Positions 46,761 through 59,255 of a stretch of 64,000 bases of DNA are shown piece after piece; position 1 is the stretch's first letter; each line of letters begins with the position of its first letter. Source of the DNA: Parus major (lineage: Eukaryota > Chordata > Aves > Passeriformes > Paridae); the NCBI RefSeq assembly GCF_001522545.3, contig NC_031779.1, positions 4,678,460 to 4,742,459 on the forward strand, given 5' to 3'. The position numbers and the translations under genes were made by a program. A model generated the notes under the pieces. The model had not been told where the DNA came from and ran no database searches. It worked only from the letters and a program-made list of their open reading frames with translations.

Positions 46761-49700
46761 ATAGCCACTGGTGTAAGCACAAGGCAAAGAGATGAACCTT
46801 GATGTATCCCATTTAGCAGAATTCACATAAGAATTTGGGACTGATCTGGTTTCCTGTGCTCTGGGATTGCCTGCCAGGCAGTGGGCTTTCCTTTCTCTCA
46901 GCTATGAATTTGAGACACAAACCTTGTGTAGGGAAACTCAAATGAGTGTTAACAAACAGGGAAAGAAGCAGCAGCTAAACAGAATGGTGTGTAGCGTTCT
47001 TTCAGTACTGAGCTGGGAAAAGGACACAAGAAATTTGTATGGAAATAAAAGAAATATGGGAAGTGTTACAAATCTGTTGAAAGGGATTCAGAAGAACAAT
47101 TCTTGTAATCAGATTTACAGGTCTAAGTGTTCAGTTCAGGGAATTCCAGATTCCTTGTGACTTGTTACCTTGACTGTTTCTAAGGAAGAAGCACAGAGAG
47201 ATGACGTTGCAGTGGATAAATGTGACTGTTTCCACTGTAATTAGCATGAGCCTATACTGGAATATTTGGGGAAATAGGATACACTTTCAAAGAAACATGG
47301 AATTTGCTCATCTTGTGTTTATCTTGTACATGCCCGAAGACCTGGTGAATGGAAAACCTGATCATCTTCCCCAAGAACCATATGAACAACAACAGCATCA
47401 CGCTTAAAGTTCACTTTACTCCATGACTGGTGAGAGGGGAAGAACCCCTAAACGAGTAAAGCAAGTCTCAGCTTGGACACTCAGGGTTTCCAAGAGCTGC
47501 TGAGTTTCCAAGCTAAACTACAAGGCAGAGAGATCATTAAGTGCCTGCATGTGCCTGTCTCCCAGCAGCTGCAGCACACCTTGTGCAATGCCAGCCCATT
47601 CCCCATCTGGCAGTTCTGAGTCTTGTGGCAGTGCTTGGTACTTCTGCCTCCAGGAAAAGACAGGATTTGTGGATGCCTTTTCACAAATGTCCCAAGGTTT
47701 AGGCTCACTGAACTGGAAATTTAAAAGAAGCATTTAATTTGCAAGCAGCTAATTTTTTACTAAGATAAAATACTATTCTTTTAAAAAGCATTTTCATAAT
47801 AAACAATTTAATGTGCATAGGTTTAATTTGGAGAATTGGTCTGTGTATGTATATACAATCAAAACAGTATCTTTGGTTGGAGAATGCCAACCATTCATCT
47901 CAAATGAGAGTTGTGAGGACTAAAAACAGCAATAATTTTGGCAGTGATGGTGTCATGCTCTTTTGCATATGGTTACTGTAACTAACACAGTAGCTGAAGC
48001 ATTGCTCTGAGTGGTTTTCTGTACCTAGCTGCTGTTTCTTCAGTCTGTCTCTGTCGATGTGTGGTATCTGCTAACAGAGACAAGGTATAAAGTTATGGTG
48101 CCTTTTGCAGTGACACTGTGCATTTTGTTGGCTAGAGTTGTAGGAGCAGCAATTTAGATGTTGCACATGTGTCTAAGCTGGCTCCCCTGCAATGACAGCC
48201 ATTGCCAGACTGTCCCTGTTGCTTTACAAAAATGATACACAGAAAACTGCAGTTACTGGATTGTGACAGCAGCACATTATTTTACTGAATCTTAAAAGAA
48301 AAAGGGATGTGGCTTTCTTGTTCAACAACCCTGTGTTTCAGTTTCTTGCTGTAACTTTAAAAGCACTGGGTTAGTCTGCACCCTGGACAGGCAGAGCAGC
48401 TGAAGGCTGTATCCTTGGGTGGGGAAACTACAGTCCACTGAATAATGGCTCTCCTTCTGTGGGTCTTATTCTTTGTTGCAGATTAAATTAGGTTAATCAA
48501 CCTCATGTGTTTGGGCAGTCTCTCATCTTCCTGCTTCCCTCTGCTCTCCATCCTCCACCTAGTACATTAACTGGAGGAAAAATTTATGATCTCATTAGTT
48601 TTGCATATTGGTTCACTTAGGAGCTTAAAAATGTCACTCAACTCCAACCTGTTATGAAAGCATTTAATCCACTGAAGACTATTCAGGTGTTTCTGAGCCA
48701 TCTGATAACTCTGCCATCCTGTAAAAATTACATAAAAAATGGACTTTGTACAGGTACTTCTGATCACCAGGATCATTGCAGGTCCTAAGCTGGGCTTCTG
48801 GAGGTGCGTTCTTGGCTGTGCCAGGTCTCACTCTGAGTGTGCTCAGATATGCTTCCCTGCAGATTCACCAATTCCATAAGAGTGGGCCAGCAAGGGGACG
48901 AAGTGAGGTGGCTTTTCCCTCTGTAGGCTTAGGCCCTGCGTGTTCCAGTTCTTGTTGTTCTCTCTGTGTATTTTACAGCACTTTCTGCGAAGCACTGGCC
49001 ATTCCAGCCTGAGTCTAACCCAGGCCATCCTCTGAACTCCTGCAGCAGGGAGTTCTGGAAGATGACTGAATCCTGGTACTGCTGGTGATCCCTTCCTGAG
49101 CAGCAGACCTTTGCTTTCTGTGGCACAGGGGAAGAGCTGGAGCTGTGGTTACTCTGATCCCCAAGGTACTTTGTACTGTGGCAATCAAAGGCCTAGGATT
49201 TCTATCATCTTAGGTGTTGCTGTTCATTAGCAGTTTCCAGGGAATGATAAAGGTCCCATCTCCTCCCTGAAAACCTCTTCTCAACTTATGAGACTTGCAT
49301 TGAAATGCTAGAGTCACTCAGTGACTGCACACAACTGGGGACTCCAGCACAAGACTTGGTAGAAAATGAAAAGGAATATTTATTTTCTTTCAGCTGCCAT
49401 GTCAAATTCCTGCCTTTTAAAAATATCAAATCTATACTTTGTTTGGAAAAATCTGTGTTTGTGAGCAATTTCAAGAGTTTGGTTAAATCTTCTGAGTTAT
49501 CTTTTTATTATCTTGTACCAAATGTATCCTGAAGGAGGACTCTAAGAGCCTTGCTGCAGGAATGAGGTGTATCTTCCATTCCACTGTCAGCCTTTTCACT
49601 TCATGCCATCTTTGTATGTGAATTTTTAACTTGAGAGAGCCTTGTGTAGATGGAGATTAATCTCCTGATACAGTTCTTGACAGTACTAACAGGTTGGGAT

Positions 49701-52700
49701 ATTCTGGGATAATGCTGCACCTTACACTTCCTGCTGTTCGAATCAATTATTTTTCATGTAAGATTTGTTAGTCCTACACGGGGATTTTTACAGGTGTCTT
49801 TGTATCCCATGGCAAAGATCTGAGGCCTGAGGCTACTTTTTCTATGCCATTGTCATAATTCCAACATAGATAAGCTATTTTGGGGGCCCCTTCTCTGTCA
49901 AGTCTTTGGAATTTATGGTGTGTCTCCCTTGCCCTCTTTGTCAGACATTAAGTCTCTCTTGCCTTAACTGAAGATGACTTGCCATATGGTAAAGTGGGTT
50001 TGTTCTGTATTAAATGTTTTTAATTGCAGTATGTTTACAAAGAGCTCTGTAAATACTTACATATCCGATGCAGCTAGAAATTAGTTTTATGCTGGGTTTT
50101 CCTGGGACTATTCCAAATGATGCTGTTCAGAGAAGTTAAATTGCATTTGCTGCCATTCAGTGCTTAATGACAGCATGCCCAGCATGGGGCTGGATGGCAT
50201 CGTGCTTGCCATGCATCCATAAATAAGACCTCAAAAGGATTACTTCAAATGATATAGGTGAGTAAGATCCCAGTGAGGTCTGGCAGGAATGCCTACTCTC
50301 GTAGCACTAGTGAAATTACTTGTATGATTTAAAGCCAGAAACTCAGGCAATGTAATTAATTTTAAACTGTGTTGATTGCACCAGGATTTTGCATTGATTT
50401 TTAAAGTTGTCCCAGCATGACTTGTGCACATAAACAGAGTCTGTCAGAGCTTTTTCTAAAGGCTGCTTACTGCCCTCCATGAAAAGTTTGAGGGAGAGAT
50501 TCTTTTCTACTCTTGGGAAACCTGAAATCAAGCTTCAGACTTGCTGAGACAATGTTTCTGTAAAGACCTCAGTCACTGTAATTCTGATTTTCATTAGAAC
50601 TGGTATGTAAAAAGCATACTAGGTATCTTAAATATCTACAGATAAATTACAGATGTGAAGTATGAGTATGCCAAGTCAGCATAAAGCATCCCAGACAGGA
50701 ATTGCAACACAAAGCAAACCTGTCCAAGAAACTATTGTGTGAAGTTCAAAGAATTCTCAACTGGATGAAATCAGAGAACAGGCTAAATTTGTTGGAATAC
50801 ACATTGTGTAATTTCACAGTTGTCAAAATATTTATTAATCATGTCCAAATCCTATGAAAACCTTTGCTAAATGTTCTTGGAGGAAAACCAGAAAATCTTA
50901 AATTATCCAGGGCAACTTAATCTCTCTGTAACAAGTAGAGAATATTTCACTTAAATTCCTATTCAAGTTCCATTTCAGCAGCCAAGTTTTTTCCATGTTG
51001 TACAACCCAACCCCAGTACAGGTATTTAGATTCATCTCTTCCAGAAGTATTTGTCCACAATGAGGCATGGAGAAAAACTTGTCCTCAGCAACTTCCTGAG
51101 AATCACACCTGCATTCCCTCTTTGTCTTCACTGACCTGTTTTGAAATGCAAGTGATACCAAATTCAGACTCTTGGGCAGTGTTGTCCTTGGTTTTAGTTG
51201 GCCCTCAAGCTGTCCCAAACTTCTCTATAAATATTCTTTAGAGACTGCAGACATGACAAACATCGTGGGCCTGTTTTGTGTTTCCTGGGGCCTTTGAAGT
51301 ATCCATGTCCAGCAGCACCAAGGTGGGAAGGGCTATCAACAGCTGGATAAAAGTCCTGCTGGGAAAGGTTTCAGCCTGTAGCTACAAGTGTTGGAGTATG
51401 AGATGGGAAGGTGTGTGAGGAACTTCCACTGCTGCTTTTGGAATAATTTTGTGTTGCTTCTTTTGCATAAGTAGAACTAAAGTACACTGGATCCTCTGTA
51501 GAGCAATTACAGGTCTTTATTTGCAAATGGAATGTGCTTTCCTTATCTTCTTTTTCTTGGACTTAGAATGCATCATAACAAAATAGGTAGTATTTAGTGT
51601 AATGAAATCTTGAATTTTTGTGTCTCTGTAGCTTGGAGAGGTCAGAGCAATGATGAATGATTTCAAAAGGTAGTTTTAGGATTTTATAGCTGCCATAGGT
51701 ACTGGGCATAAATGCCTAGGTAACAGAGCCAGGGGATGTGGGAGGACTGTGACATTAACTGTGACACCATGGCACCACCTCACTGAGGAAATTCAGGAGG
51801 AAGAAGTTTGGAATGAAGAATATTCAGAGCCAAATACTTTTCTGGTATAAGTTACTTTAGCTGCCCTGGCAGGCTTGTGCAGTGGAGGATGTGTGTGCTT
51901 GCACATTTGAGGATGTGCACTTGTATCACAAGAGAATTTCTTCTCCCAGGATATCAGACTCTGAAATATTAGAGCTCTAAAGTACTTTGATTCTCCAGCA
52001 TTCTTTAAGTTTTAAATGTCTGTCTTTTGGGTATGGTCTTAATAGACTAGGGCTTTAGGACCAGTTTCTCTGAGAAGCAGTTCTGTTCAAGAAGGGCCCT
52101 TGACACCATTCTGGCTTAATGCTAGACACATCTGCTGCTACTTGGGCAAAATTGACACTGTCTAGAGAGCAAAGCAATCACCTGCTGTAGCATTACAGAG
52201 CATTTACACTTGAGCCATGTTACCAGGCAGTAAATCTTGACCTTTAGGAGTTCAGAGATTAGATTTCTTAGCTGCAAGTGCTCAAGATCTTGTTAGGCAT
52301 TTGTTGCTATTCAAAGCAGATTTCAGGGGTTACCTATGGGTTTAAATCACAGCCTCAATCATATTTTGAAGGTTCTTTTAAAGCTGAGATAGCTTCAAAT
52401 AAAAACTAGGATTACTTTTACATTTATTGTTAGTAGTTGTCAAGAAGCAAACGTGGGGGGAGGAAGGGGTTGCGGAGACGAAGACATTGCTCCAAGTTTC
52501 AGTGTATATTTCAATGTGAACAGAAATTTGACGGTGTTTGGAGAGAAATGGCTTCTTTTCAATGTAGACAAAGAGATGCACTTATTCCACTGGGACAATA
52601 AACTAAAAGTTGTATTCAAAATTGGACTGAAGGCAGACATAGTTTAAAAGAAACTATTTTGAAAATAGCAAATATTATTTGATGGTAATAATAGATACTA

Positions 52701-53389
52701 TCAAATATCCAGTGATATTAAGATAACCACTGATTTAAACAGACACAGTGTTAATCATTTGTTAATACTGAGGAATGCCCAGAAGCTTGTGCTTTATACT
52801 GTGTATGAACCAACAGAAGGGGAGTCAGGCAGGTGCCAAAAGAGGTCAATGAGCCTCCACTACCAACAGGAATCCTTCATTCCCATTGCAGAAAAGCACT
52901 GATGATCAGGTTTGTGCAGGTGCACACAGCAGTTTACCGGAACTCTCATCTCCTTTGACAAGAAGACACAAGATCAAAACTCGTAAGACATTTTCTCCTT
53001 TCTTTCTCCCATTTTCCCAAACCATTGCAGTGGGTCTCACATCCTTATTTCTATTTTTTTATCCTGAGCTTATTTTTCCTAAATAAAAAGTTAGTCATGA
53101 AAGAAATCCAGTGTTCATCCAAAGTTTTTTGAAAATCATGCATTTGTGAAATGTAAGTATAAACCCAGATATAAAATGGAAAGCTAATGACTGAAGAGCA
53201 ATACAATAAGAGCCTGTTGTAACTGATTGTACAAGCATGTTCTGCATGGCACTGGAGGTAAAATGTGGTGGTAATTCTGGAATTCAGAAAAGAATCAGAA
53301 GAATAAGGGATTTTTGCCCTTTGCTCAGGCCAGTGTTCCAGAGCTGGATCACACTCTAAACCTCTGGGCATTGTATTAGAGAAGAACTG
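46761..53389. other. Intergenic stretch, no gene recognised
   Basis: This is a long AT-rich, unique interval without identifiable repeat, exon or RNA gene. Frames of 60-106 codons are spread across both strands without recognised domains. Slightly GC-richer patches occur at 48780-49140 and 51290-51420. Confidence 0.5.
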
Positions 53390-53640
53390 GAGATCACTTG
53401 GAGAGTACAGACAGGGAAAGTTTTATTGAGGAAAAGAAGCACGATTAAAGTGATTAACTACCATGAAACAGTTCATTACAGAGTCCTTTAAAGTCCAAGT
53501 CTCCCAGCCCCCAGGGTTTCACTTTCTTGCTTTTTTTAATCCTGTAAAGTAAAATAATGGTGATTTTTTTTCCCTGTAGAAGGGAAGGGAAGGCTTAACA
53601 AAGGGGAGGAGCTCTGAAGAGGGCAGAACCTTTTGCCTTA
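53390..53640 (-). mobile_element. Possible LTR remnant, minus strand
   Basis: On the minus strand the segment reads through GGGAGACTTGGACTTTAAAG to CCTCAATAAAACTTTCCCTG, a polyadenylation signal followed by a U5-like stretch (plus-strand near 53418-53437). This resembles an avian LTR R/U5 region. No termini, target duplication or TATA box could be placed, so a terminal exon or chance match is possible. Confidence 0.3.
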
Positions 53641-54464
53641 TCTCTCTTTGGAATCTATAATTGGTATTGTAAAACTTCCCAATGAAACACAATTTTCCAG
53701 GCCTTCAGAGGCCAGAAACTCCAGAGTTATTTTGCTAAGCCTCACAATTGCAAAGTGTAAGAATGTGTTTCAGCTGGCTGGACAACCTCCAGCTGAGCAG
53801 TTCCACTCCTCTGTGCAGATGACAAACACCAGCTTCACAAGTCCCAGGTCTTGTTCCCTGCTCTTTGATAGCCATGACTGGTTAGCTAATGTTGTCTAGG
53901 TCACTTTGCACACATTAGATATCTCTAATAAGATAGGTCTTAGACAAGGTATTAGAGTTTGCCCTTGCACAGCTGGTCTTGCAGTCTTAGAAATCCTGAC
54001 CAGTGGAAACAGATTTTGGCCTTGGGAGATAATGAAAAAAGCTCTTGGTGAGGCATAAAGGCTTCTCTGATTATGTTGGCTTTAGTAGCTTAAGGGAACT
54101 GAGTTGTCCCCAGTGCATCTCTGCTTCTGTTTTTTGTGCTCAGGAAGATCTGAACTCCCTCAGTCTGTCTTTTGTAGATATCCTTGGCCCTGGTTCTGCT
54201 GTCTTTGTCATCTGTTGTGTGGTTCCACTGCTTTGAGAATCTAAGGATGTCACAGTCTACAGTATGTTTGCAACAAAGCAGTTAGGACAGTGCCACTTCC
54301 ATTTTTATGGATGGGAAATTGTGTTGTGTTTTCTGTATTTGGGTCCTCTGAGGAGCTGGGATGAAACACAGCTAAATGTCTTTTGAATGTCTGGATCTAA
54401 ATGGGAATTACATTGGTGTTCTGATACAGAGAGGAAAACCAAAAAAATCCCAGGTTCCTCATAT

Positions 54465-54510
54465 TTTCAGCTGCAGCTGAAATATACATTTGGTACAGCA
54501 TTGTACCAAA
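54465..54510. repeat. Two adjacent perfect inverted repeats
   Basis: TTTCAGCTGCAGCTGAAA at 54465-54482 is an 18-bp perfect palindrome containing two overlapping CAGCTG E-boxes. Only six bases later, TTTGGTACA at 54489-54497 pairs exactly with TGTACCAAA at 54502-54510 across a 4-base loop. No RNA gene or transposon terminus was identified around them. Confidence 0.9.
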
Positions 54511-54519
54511 GCCCTGTGT

Positions 54520-54545
54520 GAAATGTTGACATGAAATGTTGACAT
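54520..54545 (+). repeat. 13-bp tandem duplication
   Basis: Two adjacent perfect copies of GAAATGTTGACAT lie directly after the twin inverted repeats. Confidence 0.95.
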
Positions 54546-57500
54546 ATTATGTTGTATTTCTAAATTCTAAAATGTTTGCTGCTTATTAGAAACAGTGTCT
54601 TTAACATAGGATATGGTCTTTTGATAAATAAAATACAGAGAAACATAATCTAGTTGTTCCTGACTATGCCAAACCTCTGTAGAAGTTTTTGTTTTGATTC
54701 ATTTCCCTCCCTCTTCCTCCCTACAGAAGACGCACTGTTGGTGCCAGCAAATGCATGGTGTGCAGTGGTTGCTATGGTAATTATTTCTTGTAATGAGTTA
54801 GTGTTATAAATGGCTAGGATTTAATGAAGAGTTCCCTCAGGAATATCCTGATCAGTTTGGTAATGCATCCCTGTGAGACACGCCAGGGTGCCGGGCATTC
54901 ATCCACTGCAGCAGAACCAAGGGAGCTGTGGTGGTTCATCACTCCTGAAATCTCCCACGCTCTTTGCAAGCTAATTCTGTCAGAAACACAAGTAAACGAT
55001 GCAGAACTTACTAATAACTGGGGCTGGCAATTGCACAGATCTGCTGCTCTGTACTGAGGGGGGCACTCAGAGCAGCTTTGTGCACAATGCTGATTTACTG
55101 AAGGGGCAAGAAGATCTTCAGATTTAGAAAAGCTGGAAGAATACTGCATTCTGTTTAAAATAGAATGATTCCATCCTTGTGTATACAAGTATTTTTTACT
55201 GTTCTGAAGGGTCTGTGTACTGTGAAAAAGCAAGAGATAGCTTAATGTGGCAATTGGCAAACATCAAATCAGATGTAAAATGTGAGGTTTTTAAAAAATA
55301 TTGTTTTAAATCTTTATAGAGACTCATCAGATTATGTTTTTCAAATAGGTGTCTTTCCCAATTTGAATCTTAATAAATCTCAATTTCATTTTGAGATTGT
55401 GGAGAACTTGGTTCAGCAATCAGTAATGTATTCCTTCCTGGAAATCCAGAGACTTAAATTAAGGCTGTCAAACAGTAATAAGGCTGCTACCAAACAAGTT
55501 AGGAACTGGTGTGTACAGGTGGTTGTAATGCTCCATCACACGGACAGAGGTTAAGGGACCAGTCATTTTATGAGGCCATATGTGGGTCCTCCTGCAGTTT
55601 TGCAAACCAGAAAATGACTTAGTCTGCTTAGCAGAGGAGATTCAATGTGGTGTTTATTTTTTGAAAATAGTGTATGAGAGAACTAAGATAAAAAAGGGGG
55701 TTTAAAATGTCAAATAGTTATGGCTTTACCTATATTTTCCTTGGGGCAGTCTCTCTAAAGGTACTTTGTAAGCCAAGATGAGTCCACACCACAAGAAAAG
55801 ATCCAAGCAGCTGCTTCTCTCTGAGGGCACACTAATTATAAGGGGTCTGACCTGGGCTGAATCAAAATCTCACGAACCGCTGGTGTTTGTGGTTGGGTTT
55901 TGCCTGACCATGAGTTGAGACCAAACACACAAGTTGCAGTAGAAGTGGTGTGTTATGAACTGGCATGAGACATTGAACCCATTTGTTGTATGTTAATTTA
56001 TTTGAAATGAAAGTATTTGGGTCATGTGTAACATATTTTTGGTTATTCCACAAGCCAAATTTAATACTTGGGCCGGCTAATTAGGAAAAGAGTGGTTTTT
56101 TCTAGACTTAAAAGGCTTTTCAGAAGTGATATATTTTATAGTCAAATTGCTTAGAATTTACTTTTTCTGAGCAGACACATTTTTGTCTCAAGTATTTCAA
56201 AATGTGAGGCTTTGTTAGACCCAGACCCGCTCAGATTCTTTGTGTCTCACTCAGATAATCTCTGCTGCTTCCCTTGTACCAGAGGACCGAGGGTTCTTTT
56301 GTCAAGGGCCTTGTTTGTCAGACTGTGCTAATGCATCTTTAATCATTCTTCTTCCTCTTTCTTATGCATTTGCTGTATAGTTCTAGGTGGAATTGCCTCT
56401 TCAGATTTTTTTCTGTCTTGCAGTGGCACATTCAGGCTCAAATTGTTGTGCTCAGTAGTGCCATTGTCACATTATAGCAAGGAAGATGCTTCATCATGTG
56501 TTCTAAAATGAGCTGAAATCTTCTGTTAGGAGCTGAGGGATCATGTTGTAGGAAAACATTCATTTTTAAGCACCAAGTCATTACACTGGAAAAGGACACA
56601 TTAAAGCTGCCCAAGTATTTTCACTCTGTAATGCCAGGGTTGCACGTTAATAAGTTGCAGGGCATGAGGTTTTCAGTATTCTCATTTACAAAGGTGTAAT
56701 GCAGATGTTTTTAAATGGGCAGTTTTCCTCTGGATTATGAGTTTGGCAGTGGCTAACAGAAAACTTTGGTTTCAAAATATTAGCAAATTAGATAACACTA
56801 TCTGTCAAGTCTAATTAATGCAGTCAGTTCAAGCACTGCCTCTTCTACTGTTGCTGCTATGTAATTATGATCTTAGATTTGTCTCCATAGTTAATATTTC
56901 CACAGAAGGCAGCAAAGTAGTATATACTGTATCACTGTTAATCCAGTAGTTCTAGATTTTTGCTTATATGATGGTCAGGAATAGAAGAAAAGGTTTAAGT
57001 GAAAGATGGTGAGGGAAAGTGAGATATCCAGGGACGGAAAGACCAGATTGCTGTATGAAAAGAAAAAAGATACCTGAGTGAGCAACTTGAATTACACAAG
57101 TGTGACAGTTCAAGTAAAATAAGCCCCATGAAATTTTGAAAATATCTGCTAAATCATCTTCCTGTGATTGTTGGTACAAACTGTTTTGAACTATTAACAC
57201 CATCACAATGTATCTGTGAGCATATTTTGGAACTTGTGGGAGCAGGAACGTGGGACATCTGCTGTTCAAACCCTTTCTCTGGAACCAGGAGTGCCTGGAT
57301 GGATCGAGCAGTCCTGCAGTCCCTGTGGTCCTGGGCTGGCTTACTGAGTGTGTCTGATTAGCACATGGAGCACACAGGAATAAGGCAATATCCAAACACA
57401 GACCAGGTTAAAGAATCTTGAGGATATCAACCAAATCTTTGATAGCTGAAGAAGATGAAAGGGACAATTTCTGAGGAGAGATCTATAGAAAATACAGGCA

Positions 57501-57656
57501 TTCTACTGGGAGATTGTATCCCAGAAAATCCTTCTAGCTGGCTAATAGAAATGGAAGGCAAGGAACAGGAAGGAAGGCACTAGAACTGGGAGCCTGTGGT
57601 GTCTGCATGTGTGGGATCAGAAAAGAGACAGCAGGTCTCCTGCCAAGGAAGGAAGG

Positions 57657-57697
57657 AATAGGGCTTTCCTTTGTGCACCTCAATAGGGCTTTCCTTT
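57657..57697 (+). repeat. 16-bp direct repeat, 25-bp period
   Basis: AATAGGGCTTTCCTTT occurs at 57657-57672 and again at 57682-57697. It is a small local duplication next to a GGAAGGAAGGAA purine patch. Confidence 0.95.
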
Positions 57698-58039
57698 CTT
57701 CAGGAGCAGAGCATTGAGAAAGTGGACTAGAATAAGGATAATAATTAAGGGATGAGTTTGAGGGTCCCTAGGAACACTCCAGGCACTAGTTGGTGGGACA
57801 GAATTTCCTGTGGAAAAGGGTCAGATACAGGTGGCAGTGGCCCCAGTTCACTCCAGTTTGACCAGCTAACAGACAAAGGACAATTAGAAGATCAGGACCA
57901 TTACAACAGATAACTGTGTTATGGGAAGAACAGCCAGAGGACCAAATGGCAGTGAATCTATACTGTAGACAATAAATAGAAAAAGAGACATTCCTGTGAT
58001 GTCAGAATGTGTGCTGGAAGTATGGAGAGAGCAGAGTTC

Positions 58040-58530
58040 ATTTTTTAGATCATGTCCTGAGGAGACATAAGTGGTGATATAATATTAATTGCCTAAATAT
58101 AGTATAAAAAAATCCCACTCTTGTACATTTATCTTCCAGGCAAAACTAGATGCTGAAGAGAACGTGGCACTGAAGCTAATGATGAGGGATTGTGCTGCTG
58201 ATTGGTGACTCTCAAAGGATGGACTATTTGCTACCTTTCTCTTTCCAATATTGTGTCTCTCCTGTGTCAGACGTGTCAGAAGACATCAATCGGTCAGGAA
58301 AGAATCCCACTCGGTAGCAAACTAGACCATAAATAATGCCCTCTGCTAAAGCACAGACCATTCTCCAGCTGATGAGAACAGAACAATACAGAGGTATTAA
58401 TTGCCTCTTTAAGAGTATAAAACCACTCTGCTGCTTGGAGCAGTGCAGCTCTTTAGGATCTTTAGCTGCTAATGACCACTGGAATCTGAGGGGCTACAAT
58501 TGTCTTCCCAATTATTTAAGAACCTGAAGC
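58040..58530. promoter_or_regulatory. CNE-like segment with TATAAAA string
   Basis: This unique segment contains ATATTAATTGCC, ATTAATTGCCTC and GCTGCTAATGACC homeodomain-type cores. A TATAAAACC string near 58417 is followed by CTCTGCTGCTTGG. It could be an enhancer or a weak TATA promoter. The 63-codon frame over it is not recognisable. Confidence 0.4.
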
Positions 58531-59174
58531 AGTCTCTGAGTGGTGAGTAGTAAAAAGAAAAATCAAAGCAATGTGCTATATTGTGCACTAAAATGATTGG
58601 CTTATATGGTGCTGTGTTTTCATGTAATTTAACATTTAGAAAACTAAAGAAAACTAACTAAATAAAAATAATCTATTTTTTTCCTGTTTCTAAGTAAAAA
58701 ATATTTTGATTATTATATTGAAGGAATCCTTAAGATTTCTCTCAGAAATGAGGAATATGCAGTTTCTTTATTTCTCTTTGAGACATAAATTTTAAAAAGC
58801 TTGGCCTACTGTGGAGAAAAGCAGTGCTGAAGGACTGTGCTGCTGTTTGTACAGACACATGAATGGAAATTCAAGCTGAGCAGAACCAGTATTGCTGGTG
58901 CCTTTCCTTTGAGTGGTAGCTGTGTTCTGACCCCATCCCAGCTGCTTGGTGAGTGGTTTCTCTGCCCAGGCCCTGGATATTCCTGCCCACTCCCTCTTGC
59001 CCACAGCAGTCACACTCTGGAAAAAGACTTGTGACCTTCAACTGACTGGCTTATTTATACCCCTGCCTTGCAAAAGGACAGGTGCCCCTCCAGTGATACC
59101 AATTCCTCCAATAAATACGAAAAACCACATCATAATTCAAGTTGAGAGGAATCTTTGGAAGCAGGGATGATTTC
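58531..59174. other. Intergenic stretch, no gene recognised
   Basis: The sequence is AT-rich at 58570-58800, then mixed. Overlapping 65-74-codon frames on both strands at 58792-59170 show no recognised domain. Confidence 0.5.
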
Positions 59175-59255
59175 AGAGCTGGATAGGGTTGCTCATGTCT
59201 GTGTCGAGCTCAGTTTTGAATATCTGTAGTATTGGAATCTCCACAGCCCTGAACG
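59175..59255 (-). mobile_element. CR1 LINE 3' fragment, antisense
   Basis: The plus strand reads GGTTGCTCATG, then CTCAGTTTTGAATATCTG, then GGAATCTCCACAGCCCT. This is the antisense order of the conserved CR1 segment where the sense strand reads roughly 'wound/shock-site' GGNTGTGGAGTCTCC...GATATTCAAAAC...GAGCAACC. CR1 is the dominant LINE of birds and other reptiles. Only about 80 bp survives, with several mismatches, so it is an old truncated copy. The 3' octamer repeat is not visible. Confidence 0.6.

Larger units (their letters stand above)
53641..58039. other. Intergenic stretch, no gene recognised
   Basis: The sequence is AT-rich and unique. It includes the twin inverted repeats at 54465-54510, a 13-bp tandem duplication at 54520-54545 and a 16-bp direct repeat with period 25 at 57657-57697. 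Frames of up to 148 codons (54814-55260, minus) lack recognised domains. Confidence 0.5.

Noticed and set aside
49730..49750. GTTCGAATC string as a tRNA T-loop
   Set aside because: The surrounding bases do not fold into a cloverleaf and no A-box lies at the required distance.
54814..55260. 148-codon minus-strand frame
   Set aside because: No domain, splice context or repeat-derived protein was recognised.
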